A stretch of 64,000 nt of DNA, from contig JBCDFV010000016.1 of the NCBI GenBank assembly GCA_039177555.1, forward strand, positions 23,795 to 87,794, written 5' to 3'. Under the pieces are notes generated by a model. It was given only the letters and a program-made list of their open reading frames with translations, did no database searches and was not told the origin of the DNA. Origin of the DNA: JANQGH01 sp039177555. Its GTDB lineage: Bacteria > Pseudomonadota > Alphaproteobacteria > DSM-16000 > Inquilinaceae. Positions 42,740-50,869 of the stretch are shown here, piece by piece. Each line of letters starts with the position of its first letter. The first letter of the stretch is position 1. The position numbers and the translations under genes are program-made.

Positions 42740-45391
42740 TCAGTTGCCCAGCAAGCCCCGCCCGAGCCCTTCCAACAGTTGCTGCGGGCTGCCGCCCCCG
42801 CCATCCTCGCCGCCCGCACCCGGCAAGAGCTGATCCAGCGACGGCACGCCGCCCTCGCCCGAAAGGCCGCGTAAGGCATCGATCGCCCCTTGCGGGTTTT
42901 CGATCAGGCTCTCGATCGTTGCGGGGTTGATCTCAAGCCGATATTGCGGGTTGTCGAAGCTGCCGGTGACGCGGATCGGGATCGCAAGGCCGTCCTGGAT
43001 CTGCCCGCCCTGCCCTTCCAGGGTCGCGACCAGGGTCGGCACGAACAGGAAATCGAGCTGGCTGGCCGGCAAGCTGGCGGTGCCCTCACCCGTCATCCGG
43101 AAGATCGGCGCCAGCATCACCAAATCGTTGGTCGAGGCCAGACCGTTGGCGATCGTCGTCGTGGCGCTGAGTTCGGCGAAGTCGGTCGACAACGTTTCCA
43201 ACATCCCCGGATTGCTCAACGCCTGAACCGGGTCGCGCAAAATGCCGGCGATGTTGATGCCGTCGATCGAGCCGTCGCGGAACATGAAGCTGCCATTGCC
43301 GCCCAGGCTGGACAGGATCGCCGACCTGGTCTCCCCCGCACCGGTCAAGGACAGATCGATGCTGGCCGTGCCCGACAGCCAGTCCGTATCGGCGAAGGTG
43401 CTCAGGAACGGCCGCGCGGCGACACCGGCGACGGCGACGTTCAAGCCGATGCTGCGGTCGGCGGCGTTGGCGGAGAAGCTGCCGCCGATGCTGCCGTCGT
43501 TGACGGCCGTGTCGGCAATGACGAGGGCCAGCGCGCCATTGTCGATCGTGACGTCGATCGAGGTCGGCCCCGTGACCACGCCGGAATAGGCCAGCGCCTC
43601 GGCGGAGACATCCAGATCGATCGCGACCTCGTTCAGCATGTCGTAGCGGGAAGCCGGCGCCCCCCCCGCATCGCCGCCCGAGGCTGCGCCAGAGCCGCCA
43701 GCGGACGAGGCGCCGCCGCCACCCCCGCCGGCACTAAGCGCATCGACGTCGACGCGGCCCAGGGCGATGGAGCCATTCACAGTGGGTATCGGCTCGCCGG
43801 CCATCGTCAGGTTCGCGGTCCCAGTCAAATCGTCGGCGGAGAAGGACAGGTCGGACATCGCCAACGTCTGGCCCTGCGCGTTGATCGCGCCATTGGCACT
43901 CACCCGATCGATCGGCATGTCGCCCACCTGCATGCCCAGCCAGGCCATCAGCCCGGACAGAGACGGGACGTTGACATCGACGGTGCCCGACACGGCCTGC
44001 CCCACGGCATCCGCATGGCCGTCGAACGAGAAGGTCGCCTGGTCGGCCGTGACCGTGAAGCGTGCCGGAACCGCACCTTCGGTCGCCGCCTCGACGCTGC
44101 CGACCGAGCCATCGATGCTGATCGCACGGCCGTCCAGCATGGCGTTGAGCGAGAGATCGGTGCCGGCATCACGCCCCGCCATCGAGAATGTGGCGTTGAG
44201 CTGCTCCAGTTCCGCCGTGCCGCCGTCGGGCCGGCTGGCATGGACCAGCCCGTCGCGCACCCTGACGCTGATCGTCCCGTCCACGGTCTGCTGCATGGCC
44301 TGGGCATCGTCGCCCTCCGCGGTGATATCGATTTCCGCATCGACCAGGCCGCCGATCCGCTGCACCGCATCTGTCCCCGTCGTCGGCAGCACGGCCAAGT
44401 CAAATCCGCTGGCCTGCAATTGGGCCGTCACCCGCTGCGGCGGGCCGGGGGCGAAGCTGGCCGAGCCGGTGACGGCGGCGTCGTCGATCGCGAGATTGAT
44501 GTTGTCGACTTGGAGGCCGCTGGCATCGCCCGCCAGGTCAGCCGTCAGGCTCAAGGTTTCGAAGGGCGGCCGCTCGTCCGCCGGCATCGACAGAAAGTCA
44601 GCCACGGCCGTGATCGACGGGACCTGCACGTCGACCGTCCCGGCAAAACCGCCGCCGGACTGGCTGCCGTCGATCTGGGCGGTGGCAACCGGCGACTGGA
44701 AATCCACCGCCAGGCTGCCCTGCCCGGCCATCAGGTTGGCGATCTGATCGGCATGGACGGTAAGATCGACCGGCTGGCCATTGACCGTGGCGCCTCCGTC
44801 CAGATCGACCGCACCCTCTTGCGTCAGGCTGCCGGTCAGGCGGCCATCCGCGACGGTGATGTCCGGGCCTTCAGCCGGCAGGCGTGTGAACGTGACGCTG
44901 ACACCCGACACGTTGATCGCATCGACCGCCGCGCCGAAACCGCCGCCGCCGACGGCTTCGTCGTCGTTCGGCGCCACATCGCGGTCGTCGCCCGGCTGTG
45001 CCGGCGCGCCCTGAAACGCCCAGTTCACCGAACCGTCTTCGGCCTCTTCAAGCGCAACCGTCAGGTCGCTGACGACCACGCTTTCGACCACCACATTGCC
45101 GGAGATGAGGGGCCACAGGGCGACATCGGCCTCCGCCGTGCCCAAAGTGAGGAACGCGCTCGCCTGGCCGTCCGGCACATTGGCGATCGCCAGGCCCTCA
45201 ATTTGGGCCGATGGTGAGGGCAGCAGGCGCCAGGATACCGATTCGATGGTCGCGTCTCGGCCGGTTTCCCGCTCGATCGACTCGACGATGCGGCCGGCAA
45301 CCATGCCCCCGGTCAGCGGCGGCACGGCAAAAAGCGCGATGATCAGCAGCACGACGAGACCGCCTATAATCCACAGCAACCACCGAAGCAT
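42740..45391 (-). CDS. AsmA-family protein
   Basis: This 883-residue protein starts with a single membrane helix (LLWIIGGLVVLLIIALFAVPPLTGGMVA) and continues as repetitive beta-rich chorein-like sequence in the periplasm. The AsmA N-terminal domain covers about 1-200 and an AsmA_2 C-terminal region includes LSLTGAGETRSAILSSLGGNGSFMFRDGSIDGINIAGILRDP and ANGLASTNDLVMLAPIFRMTGEGTASLPASQLDFLFVPTLVATL. AsmA-like proteins are thought to carry phospholipids between membranes. A glycine/serine/alanine-rich linker interrupts the middle near residue 565. It is monocistronic. Confidence 0.92.
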   Translation of the reverse strand: MLRWLLWIIGGLVVLLIIALFAVPPLTGGMVAGRIVESIERETGRDATIESVSWRLLPSPSAQIEGLAIANVPDGQASAFLTLGTAEADVALWPLISGNVVVESVVVSDLTVALEEAEDGSVNWAFQGAPAQPGDDRDVAPNDDEAVGGGGFGAAVDAINVSGVSVTFTRLPAEGPDITVADGRLTGSLTQEGAVDLDGGATVNGQPVDLTVHADQIANLMAGQGSLAVDFQSPVATAQIDGSQSGGGFAGTVDVQVPSITAVADFLSMPADERPPFETLSLTADLAGDASGLQVDNINLAIDDAAVTGSASFAPGPPQRVTAQLQASGFDLAVLPTTGTDAVQRIGGLVDAEIDITAEGDDAQAMQQTVDGTISVRVRDGLVHASRPDGGTAELEQLNATFSMAGRDAGTDLSLNAMLDGRAISIDGSVGSVEAATEGAVPARFTVTADQATFSFDGHADAVGQAVSGTVDVNVPSLSGLMAWLGMQVGDMPIDRVSANGAINAQGQTLAMSDLSFSADDLTGTANLTMAGEPIPTVNGSIALGRVDVDALSAGGGGGGASSAGGSGAASGGDAGGAPASRYDMLNEVAIDLDVSAEALAYSGVVTGPTSIDVTIDNGALALVIADTAVNDGSIGGSFSANAADRSIGLNVAVAGVAARPFLSTFADTDWLSGTASIDLSLTGAGETRSAILSSLGGNGSFMFRDGSIDGINIAGILRDPVQALSNPGMLETLSTDFAELSATTTIANGLASTNDLVMLAPIFRMTGEGTASLPASQLDFLFVPTLVATLEGQGGQIQDGLAIPIRVTGSFDNPQYRLEINPATIESLIENPQGAIDALRGLSGEGGVPSLDQLLPGAGGEDGGGGSPQQLLEGLGRGLLGN

Positions 45392-45437
45392 CGTTCCATC
45401 TCCTTCTGGCCAACCGAGACCAAAGCCTGTACGCGCA

Positions 45438-45483
45438 AATTGCGCTGATCTGATGACGCGTGCTTATCAGATTCGCGCCAATT
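45438..45483. repeat. Long imperfect inverted repeat upstream of asmA
   Basis: AATTGCGC, then ATCTGAT, are mirrored by ATCAGAT and GCGC-C-AATT around an 11-base loop, with a two-by-two internal mismatch. It lies 47-92 bases upstream of the AsmA start on the minus strand, and about 70 bases from the aromatic operon palindrome. It could be a leader hairpin for asmA or a regulator site; nothing distinguishes these. Confidence 0.45.
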
Positions 45484-45552
45484 GTTGGTGACCGATCTGC
45501 GGCCGTCGCCCGGCACGACGGCCTTAGGCCCAATCCAACTCTTGATTTACGA

Positions 45553-45576
45553 AGATATTTTAAGCTTAAAATATCT
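45553..45576. promoter_or_regulatory. Perfect 24-bp palindrome, likely MarR operator of the aromatic operon
   Basis: The half-site AGATATTTTAAG is followed by its exact reverse complement, giving a perfect 24-base palindrome centred on AAGCTT, 22 bases before the SDR start codon. It overlaps a TAAAAT that could be the -10 element. The same palindrome with one mismatch occurs upstream of the monooxygenase/reductase gene at 53.2 kb. Such AT-rich palindromes are typical of MarR dimers, and a marR gene is the second gene of this operon. I infer that the MarR protein represses both promoters until a CoA-thioester or aromatic ligand binds. Confidence 0.75.
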
Positions 45577-45597
45577 GCGGGAGGATCGAGATAGATC

Positions 45598-46395
45598 TTG
45601 GCATCAAACAGCACCGATCGCGCTTGCAACCAGCTATTTGAAGGGCGTCACGCCGTCGTCACCGGCGCCGGAAGAGGCATCGGCGCCGCGATCGCGGACA
45701 GGCTGGCGGCCGGCGGCGCCACGCTGTCGCTAACGGGTCGTGGTCGTGAAGCGATCGAACGGCGGGCGGCAGCGCTGCCAGGCGCCATTGCAGTGCCGAT
45801 GGATGTTACCGACCGCACCTCTGTTGAAGAGGGCTTCACGGCCATTGTGGAACGCCATGGGCCGGTCGATGTCCTGGTCAACAATGCCGGCGCCGCCGAA
45901 AGCGCGCGGTTCATCGACAGCGACAACGCGCTGTGGCAGCGCATGCTGGCGGTGAATCTCTTAGGGCCCCGCGCCTGCATCGGTGCCGTGCTGCCCAGCA
46001 TGCTGGCTCGAGGCTGGGGCCGTATCGTTACCGTCGCGTCAACCGCCGGCCTGAAAGGTTACGCCTATACGACGGCCTATTGCGCGGCCAAGCATGCCGC
46101 CGTCGGCCTGACCCGTGCCTTGGCGCTGGAAACGGCGCGCGCGGGCGTGACGGTCAATGCGATCTGCCCCGGCTTTACCGATACCGATCTGGTCGCCGAC
46201 AGCGTCGCCAAGATCGAACGCCAGACCGGGCGAACCAAGGAACAGGCGCTGAAGGAACTGACCCGCTTCAACCCGCAAGGCCGCCTGATCGACCCCGCAG
46301 AGGTTGCGGCTGCGGTCGCCTATCTGTGCAGTGACGAGGCTGCCGGCATGACCGGTCAGGCGCTGGCAATCGCGGGCGGCGAGGTGACGTCGTGA
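45598..46395 (+). CDS. SDR-family dehydrogenase of the aromatic-CoA operon
   Basis: This 265-residue short-chain dehydrogenase has the NAD(P) motif VTGAGRGIGAAIADRLAAGG, the NNAG motif (VLVNNAGAAE), catalytic serine in VTVASTAGLKG and the YxxxK pair in YTTAYCAAKHAAVGLTRALA. It is likely to oxidise a 3-hydroxyacyl-CoA intermediate after ring hydration. The start is TTG 45598, with GAGGA 12 bases upstream, the first gene after the operator palindrome; no ATG is available near the conserved N-terminus. Its last bases overlap the marR start (GTGA). Confidence 0.88.
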   Translation: MASNSTDRACNQLFEGRHAVVTGAGRGIGAAIADRLAAGGATLSLTGRGREAIERRAAALPGAIAVPMDVTDRTSVEEGFTAIVERHGPVDVLVNNAGAAESARFIDSDNALWQRMLAVNLLGPRACIGAVLPSMLARGWGRIVTVASTAGLKGYAYTTAYCAAKHAAVGLTRALALETARAGVTVNAICPGFTDTDLVADSVAKIERQTGRTKEQALKELTRFNPQGRLIDPAEVAAAVAYLCSDEAAGMTGQALAIAGGEVTS

Positions 46396-46877
46396 CCGCG
46401 GACCTGAAGCCGCAACCGGCCGTCTCCGGTGCTGCCGAGGTTCGCCTCTGGCTGCGCCTGCTGGCCTGCACCAACGAGATCGAGGGCGAGCTGCGCCGCC
46501 GCCTGCGCCAGAGCTTCGACGTCACCCTGCCCCGCTTCGACTTCATGGCCCAGCTCGACCGCGCGCCCGACGGCCTGACCATGGGCCAGATCAGCCGCAG
46601 CATGATGGTGACGAACGGCAACGTCACGGGCATTGCCGAACGGCTGGCGGCGGAAGGCCTGATCGAACGGCGCAGCAGCCCGGGCGACAAGCGCACGGTG
46701 CGCGTCACCTTGACCGAGGCCGGCCGGCGCGCCTTTGCCGAGATCGCCGCCGTTCACCACGACTGGGTCGCAGACCTGTTCGACGGGCTGAACGAGCAAG
46801 AGCGCGATCAGCTCGCCGACCTGCTGGCGCGGCTGAAAGCATCGGTCGCCAAACACACGGAGGATCGGCCGGCATGA
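46392..46877 (+). CDS. MarR-family regulator inside the aromatic-CoA operon
   Basis: This 161-residue winged-helix regulator of the MarR family has FDVTLPRFDFMAQLDRAPDGLTMGQISRSMMVTNGNVTGIAERLAAEGLIERRSSPGDKRTVRVTLTEAGRRAF, including the recognition helix and the wing. Family members bind palindromes as dimers and release when an aromatic acid or its CoA thioester binds. It is translated from GTG overlapping the SDR stop, and its own stop overlaps the next gene (ATGA), so regulator and enzymes are made in fixed proportion. The two AT-rich palindromes upstream of this operon and of the facing monooxygenase gene are the likely targets. Confidence 0.92.
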   Translation: MTADLKPQPAVSGAAEVRLWLRLLACTNEIEGELRRRLRQSFDVTLPRFDFMAQLDRAPDGLTMGQISRSMMVTNGNVTGIAERLAAEGLIERRSSPGDKRTVRVTLTEAGRRAFAEIAAVHHDWVADLFDGLNEQERDQLADLLARLKASVAKHTEDRPA

Positions 46878-47683
46878 CCCCATCGACTTACGTCGCCAAG
46901 CATTTTGACTGGGCCGTGAATGACAGGATCGGCACGATCACCCTGAACCGGCCAGAGCGGAAGAACCCGCTGACATTCGAGAGCTATGCCGAACTGCGCG
47001 ACCTGTTCAAGGCGCTGCGCACCGATGAAACGCTGAAGGCAATCGTCATCACCGGCGCCGGCGGCAATTTCTGCTCCGGCGGCGACGTGCACGAGATCAT
47101 TGGGCCGCTGACCCGGATGGAGATGCCGGACCTGCTGGCCTTCACCCGCATGACCGGCGATCTGGTCAAGGCCATGCGCGCCTGTCCCCAACCCATTGTC
47201 GCGGCGGTCGAGGGTGTCTGCGCCGGCGCCGGCGCGATTCTGGCGATGGCGTCGGATTTGCGCATCGGCACGGCCGAGACCAAGACCGCTTTCCTGTTCA
47301 CCCGCGTCGGCCTTGCCGGCTGCGACATGGGTGCCTGCGCCATGCTGCCGCGCATCATTGGCCAAGGTCGCGCGGCGGAACTGCTCTACACCGGCCGCAG
47401 CATGAGCGGCGAGGAAGGCGAGCGCTGGGGTTTCTTCAACCGCCTGGTTGCCGCCGGAGAAACGCTCGGGGCCGCGACCGAGCAAGCGGCAAGGCTGGCC
47501 AACGGCCCGACCTTCGCCCACGGCATGACCAAGACCATGCTGCATCAGGAATGGTCCATGGGCCTGGACGAGGCGATCGAGGCCGAAGCGCAGGCTCAAG
47601 CGATCTGTATGCAGACCCAGGATTTTCTTCGCGCTTACAAAGCCTTCTCGGAGAAATCTAAACCCGTGTTCGAGGGCAACTGA
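46874..47683 (+). CDS. Enoyl-CoA hydratase/isomerase family protein
   Basis: This 269-residue crotonase-fold enzyme has the oxyanion-hole segments AIVITGAGGNFCSGGDVHEI (about 54-73) and VEGVCAGAGAILAMASDLRIGT (about 113-134). The usual catalytic glutamate position falls in TRVGLAGCDMGACAMLPRIIG, where glycine and cysteine replace the common E/D, so hydratase activity in the standard form is not assured. In this operon it is expected to hydrate or cleave a ring-derived enoyl-CoA. It overlaps marR (ATGA) and the acyl-CoA dehydrogenase (TGATG). Confidence 0.9.
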   Translation: MTPSTYVAKHFDWAVNDRIGTITLNRPERKNPLTFESYAELRDLFKALRTDETLKAIVITGAGGNFCSGGDVHEIIGPLTRMEMPDLLAFTRMTGDLVKAMRACPQPIVAAVEGVCAGAGAILAMASDLRIGTAETKTAFLFTRVGLAGCDMGACAMLPRIIGQGRAAELLYTGRSMSGEEGERWGFFNRLVAAGETLGAATEQAARLANGPTFAHGMTKTMLHQEWSMGLDEAIEAEAQAQAICMQTQDFLRAYKAFSEKSKPVFEGN

Positions 47684-48858
47684 TGACCGATCTCAGCTTC
47701 CTCGACTGGCCCTTCTTCGACGACCGGCATCGGGATATCGCCGATCGTCTCGACGCTTGGGCCAGCCAGTCACTGACCGACATCGATCATGGCGACGTCG
47801 ACGCCGCCTGCCGGGATCTCGTCAGACGGCTTGGCCATGACGGTCTGCTCAATGCCTGCGTGGCACCGACACCGAGTGACCGGCTGGACGTGCGCACCCT
47901 GTGCCTCACGCGGGAAACCTTGGCCCGATATGACGGCCTGTCCGACTTCGCGTTCGCCATGCAGGGGTTGGGCGCCGGCCCCATCAGCCTGTTCGGCAGC
48001 GCCGAACAGCGCGAGACCTGGCTGCCCAAGGTGGCTGCGGGCCAGGCCATTGCGGCCTTTGCCTTGTCGGAGCCGGAGGCAGGGTCGGATGTCGCCGCCT
48101 TGGCGACGACGGCTGAGCGCGACGGCAATCATTTCGTGCTGAACGGCACCAAGACCTGGATTTCCAATGGCGGCATCGCCGATTTCTACATCCTGTTCGC
48201 CCGCACCGGTGAGGCGCCGGGCGCGCGCGGCCTGTCGGCCTTCGTGGTCCCGGCCGATGCGCCGGGCCTGGAGATCGCCGACCGCATCGAGGTTATCGCG
48301 CCTCACCCGTTGGCGACCTTGGCGTTGCGCGACTGCCGGCTGCCGGCGGATGCGCTGATCGGCCAAGGCGGCGACGGCTTCAAGATCGCCATGGCGACGC
48401 TGGACGTGTTCCGCTCCACGGTCGGCGCGGCCGCACTCGGCTTTGCCCGGCGCGCGCTCGACGAGACCCTGGCCCATACCAGCACGCGCCACCTGTTCGG
48501 CGCGCCCTTGGCCGACCTGCAGATGAGCCAGGCGCGGCTGGCCGACATGGCCACCCAGGTCGACGCCAGCGCGCTCTTGGTCTACCGCGCCGCCTGGACC
48601 AAGGACCAGGGCGCCGCCCGGGTCACCCGCGAGGCTGCGATGGCCAAGATGCACGCCACCGAGGCGGCCCAACAGGTGATCGACAGCGCCGTGCAGCTTC
48701 ATGGCGGCCTGGGCGTGACCAGCGGCCAGATGGTCGAGCGGCTGTACCGCGAGATCCGCGCCCTTCGCATCTACGAGGGTGCCACGGAGATCCAAAAGCT
48801 GGTGATCGCGCGCCAGACCCTAGCGGACTTTCAGGCCGGCGCGGGAGAGACGCCGTGA
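47683..48858 (+). CDS. Acyl-CoA dehydrogenase
   Basis: This 391-residue FAD enzyme has the acyl-CoA dehydrogenase layout: an N-terminal helical domain, the middle beta domain with FALSEPEAGSDVAALATTAERDGNHFVLNGTKTWISNGGIADFYILFART, and the C-terminal helical domain with HLFGAPLADLQMSQARLADMATQVDA and VQLHGGLGVTSGQMVERLYREIRALRIYEGATEIQKLVIARQ. The catalytic base would be the glutamate in YEGATEIQ. It introduces or removes a double bond in the alicyclic CoA intermediate. It is tightly coupled to its neighbours (one-base and four-base overlaps). Confidence 0.94.
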   Translation: MTDLSFLDWPFFDDRHRDIADRLDAWASQSLTDIDHGDVDAACRDLVRRLGHDGLLNACVAPTPSDRLDVRTLCLTRETLARYDGLSDFAFAMQGLGAGPISLFGSAEQRETWLPKVAAGQAIAAFALSEPEAGSDVAALATTAERDGNHFVLNGTKTWISNGGIADFYILFARTGEAPGARGLSAFVVPADAPGLEIADRIEVIAPHPLATLALRDCRLPADALIGQGGDGFKIAMATLDVFRSTVGAAALGFARRALDETLAHTSTRHLFGAPLADLQMSQARLADMATQVDASALLVYRAAWTKDQGAARVTREAAMAKMHATEAAQQVIDSAVQLHGGLGVTSGQMVERLYREIRALRIYEGATEIQKLVIARQTLADFQAGAGETP

Positions 48859-50477
48859 CGGAGGCTTCCTTCGACAGCTTTGCCCGCGACCACCTGCCGC
48901 CGCGCGATCAATGGCCAGACCTGATCTTGGGTCCGGATACGACATATCCGGACCGGCTGAACGCGGCCGTCGAGTTCGTCGACAAATGGGCCGCGCAGGA
49001 CCCCGGCCGTCCGGCCGTTCGCTGGCCCGATGGCCTTTGGAAATACGGAGACTTAGCCAAGAAGATCAATCGCATCGCCAACGTTCTGACCGCGAAGCTG
49101 GACCTGATCCCCGGCAACCGCGTGCTGCTGCGGGCCGCCAACAATCCGATGATGGTGGCTTGCTACTTCGCGGTCTTGAAGGCCGGCGGCATCCCGGTCG
49201 GTACCATGCCGCTGTTGCGGTCGCGCGAGTTGGAGACCATTGCGTCAAAGGCGCAGATCCGGCTGGCATTGTGCGATGCGGACCTGACGACCGAGCTACA
49301 AGACGCCATGGAGCGCGGCACGGCGCTGGAGCGGATCGTGGCATTCTCCGGGGACGGTGCGGAGGACCAGGAACTCGAGTGCGCGATGACCGAGGCATCG
49401 GACAGCTTCGAGGCCGCCGACACCGCCGCCGACGATGTCGCCCTGATCGCGTTCACCTCCGGCTCGACCGGCAAGCCTAAAGCAACGATGCATTTTCATC
49501 GCGACCTGCTGGCGGTTTGCGACACGTTTTCCAAGCACATCCTGAAGCCGGAGCCGGACGACATCTTCTGCGGCAGCCCACCTTTGGCCTTCACCTTCGG
49601 GCTTGGCGGGCTGGTGCTGTTCCCCTTCCGGGTCGGCGCCTCGACCTTCCTGATGGAAAAGCCGTCGCCGCCGCTGCTTGGCGAGGCCATCGGGCGGTTC
49701 AAGCCGACGGTCTGCTTCACGGCGCCGACCGGCTATCGCGTGCTGGCCCAGATGGTGCAGGACGGCGAGGTCGATCTCACCAGCCTGCGCAAATGTGTCT
49801 CGGCCGGCGAGACTCTGCCCGCCGCCACATTCGAAGCCTTCAAACAGGCCACCGGCCTGTCGATCATCGATGGCATCGGCGCCACCGAGATGCTGCACAT
49901 CTTCATCTCCGCCGCCGGAGAAGACATCCGGCCCGGCTCCACCGGCAAGCCGGTACCCGGCTACGAGGCAAGGGTGGTCGATGACGCCATGAACGAGCTA
50001 CGTGCGGGAACTGTGGGCAGTCTGGCCGTGCGTGGGCCGACCGGCTGCCGCTATCTGGCAGATGATCGACAGAGAAATTATGTTTGGAGTGGATGGAACT
50101 TAACCGGCGATGCTTATGTTATGGATGAGGATGGGTACTTCTGGTTCCAGGCCCGCGCCGACGACATGATCGTGTCCTCGGGCTACAATATCGGCGGACC
50201 CGAGGTCGAGGACGCCCTGCTCGCACACCCCGATGTGGCGGACTGTGCCGTGGTCGGCGCGCCCGACCAGGCAAGGGGCCAGATCGTCAAAGCCTATGTC
50301 ATTCTGGCGGCCGGCGTGACCGCCGACGAAGACAAGATCAAGGCCTTGCAGGATTTTGTTAAGGGCGAGATCGCGCCGTACAAATACCCCCGCGCGATCG
50401 AGTTCGTCAGCGCGCTGCCGCGGACCGAGACCGGTAAGGTCCAGCGGTTCAAGCTGCGCCAGCAGGAGGATGCGTAA
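48855..50477 (+). CDS. 2-aminobenzoate/benzoate-type CoA ligase
   Basis: This 540-residue AMP-forming ligase activates an aromatic acid to its CoA thioester. The ATP-binding P-loop is IAFTSGSTGKPKATMHFHRD (about 199-218), with DGIGATEMLHIF (A5 motif, about 337-348), GDAYVMDEDGYFWFQARADDMIVSSGYNIGG (A7-A8) and the catalytic lysine in LPRTETGKVQRFKL near the C-terminus. The family and the N-terminus (FARDHLPPRDQWPDL) are those of 2-aminobenzoate-CoA ligases, so anthranilate is the best guess; benzoate or salicylate are alternatives. It starts with GTG overlapping the dehydrogenase stop and overlaps the RidA gene by one base. Confidence 0.9.
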   Translation: MTEASFDSFARDHLPPRDQWPDLILGPDTTYPDRLNAAVEFVDKWAAQDPGRPAVRWPDGLWKYGDLAKKINRIANVLTAKLDLIPGNRVLLRAANNPMMVACYFAVLKAGGIPVGTMPLLRSRELETIASKAQIRLALCDADLTTELQDAMERGTALERIVAFSGDGAEDQELECAMTEASDSFEAADTAADDVALIAFTSGSTGKPKATMHFHRDLLAVCDTFSKHILKPEPDDIFCGSPPLAFTFGLGGLVLFPFRVGASTFLMEKPSPPLLGEAIGRFKPTVCFTAPTGYRVLAQMVQDGEVDLTSLRKCVSAGETLPAATFEAFKQATGLSIIDGIGATEMLHIFISAAGEDIRPGSTGKPVPGYEARVVDDAMNELRAGTVGSLAVRGPTGCRYLADDRQRNYVWSGWNLTGDAYVMDEDGYFWFQARADDMIVSSGYNIGGPEVEDALLAHPDVADCAVVGAPDQARGQIVKAYVILAAGVTADEDKIKALQDFVKGEIAPYKYPRAIEFVSALPRTETGKVQRFKLRQQEDA

Positions 50478-50869
50478 TGGCTCACCGCGTGCTGCAGCCC
50501 GCCGACTGGACCAAGCCCAAGGGCTATGCCAACGGCATCGAGGCGACCGGGCGGCAGATCTTCGTCGGCGGCCAGATCGGCTGGGACGCCGAGCAACGCT
50601 TTGTCGCCGACGACTTTGTCGGCCAGGCGCGCCAGGCGCTGGCAAACATCGTCGCCGTGTTGGCAGAGGCCGACGCCGGGCCGGAGCATATCGTGCGGCT
50701 GACCTGGTATGTCGTCGATATGGACGAGTACAACGCCTGCCAGCGCGACCTCGGCCGCGCCTACCGCGACGTCATCGGCCCGCACTATCCCGCGATGGCA
50801 CTGATCCAGGTGGTCCGGCTGGCCGAACCGAAGGCGCGGGTGGAGGTCGAGGCGACGGCGGTGGTTTAG
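50477..50869 (+). CDS. RidA-family protein of the aromatic-CoA operon
   Basis: This 130-residue RidA/YjgF protein ends the operon. Family blocks are FVGGQIGWDAEQRFVADDFVGQARQALANIVAVLAEADAGPEHIVRLTWYVVDMDEY and the C-terminal MALIQVVRLAEPKARVEVEATAV with the conserved glutamate; the canonical ligand-binding arginine is not obvious (VVRLAEPKARVEVEA). RidA enzymes hydrolyse reactive enamine/imine intermediates. Its presence here fits an amino-substituted substrate, which would yield an imine after ring reduction. Its stop overlaps by four bases the end of the convergent monooxygenase/reductase gene. Confidence 0.9.
   Translation: MAHRVLQPADWTKPKGYANGIEATGRQIFVGGQIGWDAEQRFVADDFVGQARQALANIVAVLAEADAGPEHIVRLTWYVVDMDEYNACQRDLGRAYRDVIGPHYPAMALIQVVRLAEPKARVEVEATAVV

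Noticed and set aside
42890..45217. A 775-codon open frame antisense to the AsmA gene.
   Set aside because: Composition is histidine/arginine/aspartate-rich without domains, typical of antisense frames in GC-rich DNA; the opposite strand encodes a clear AsmA protein.
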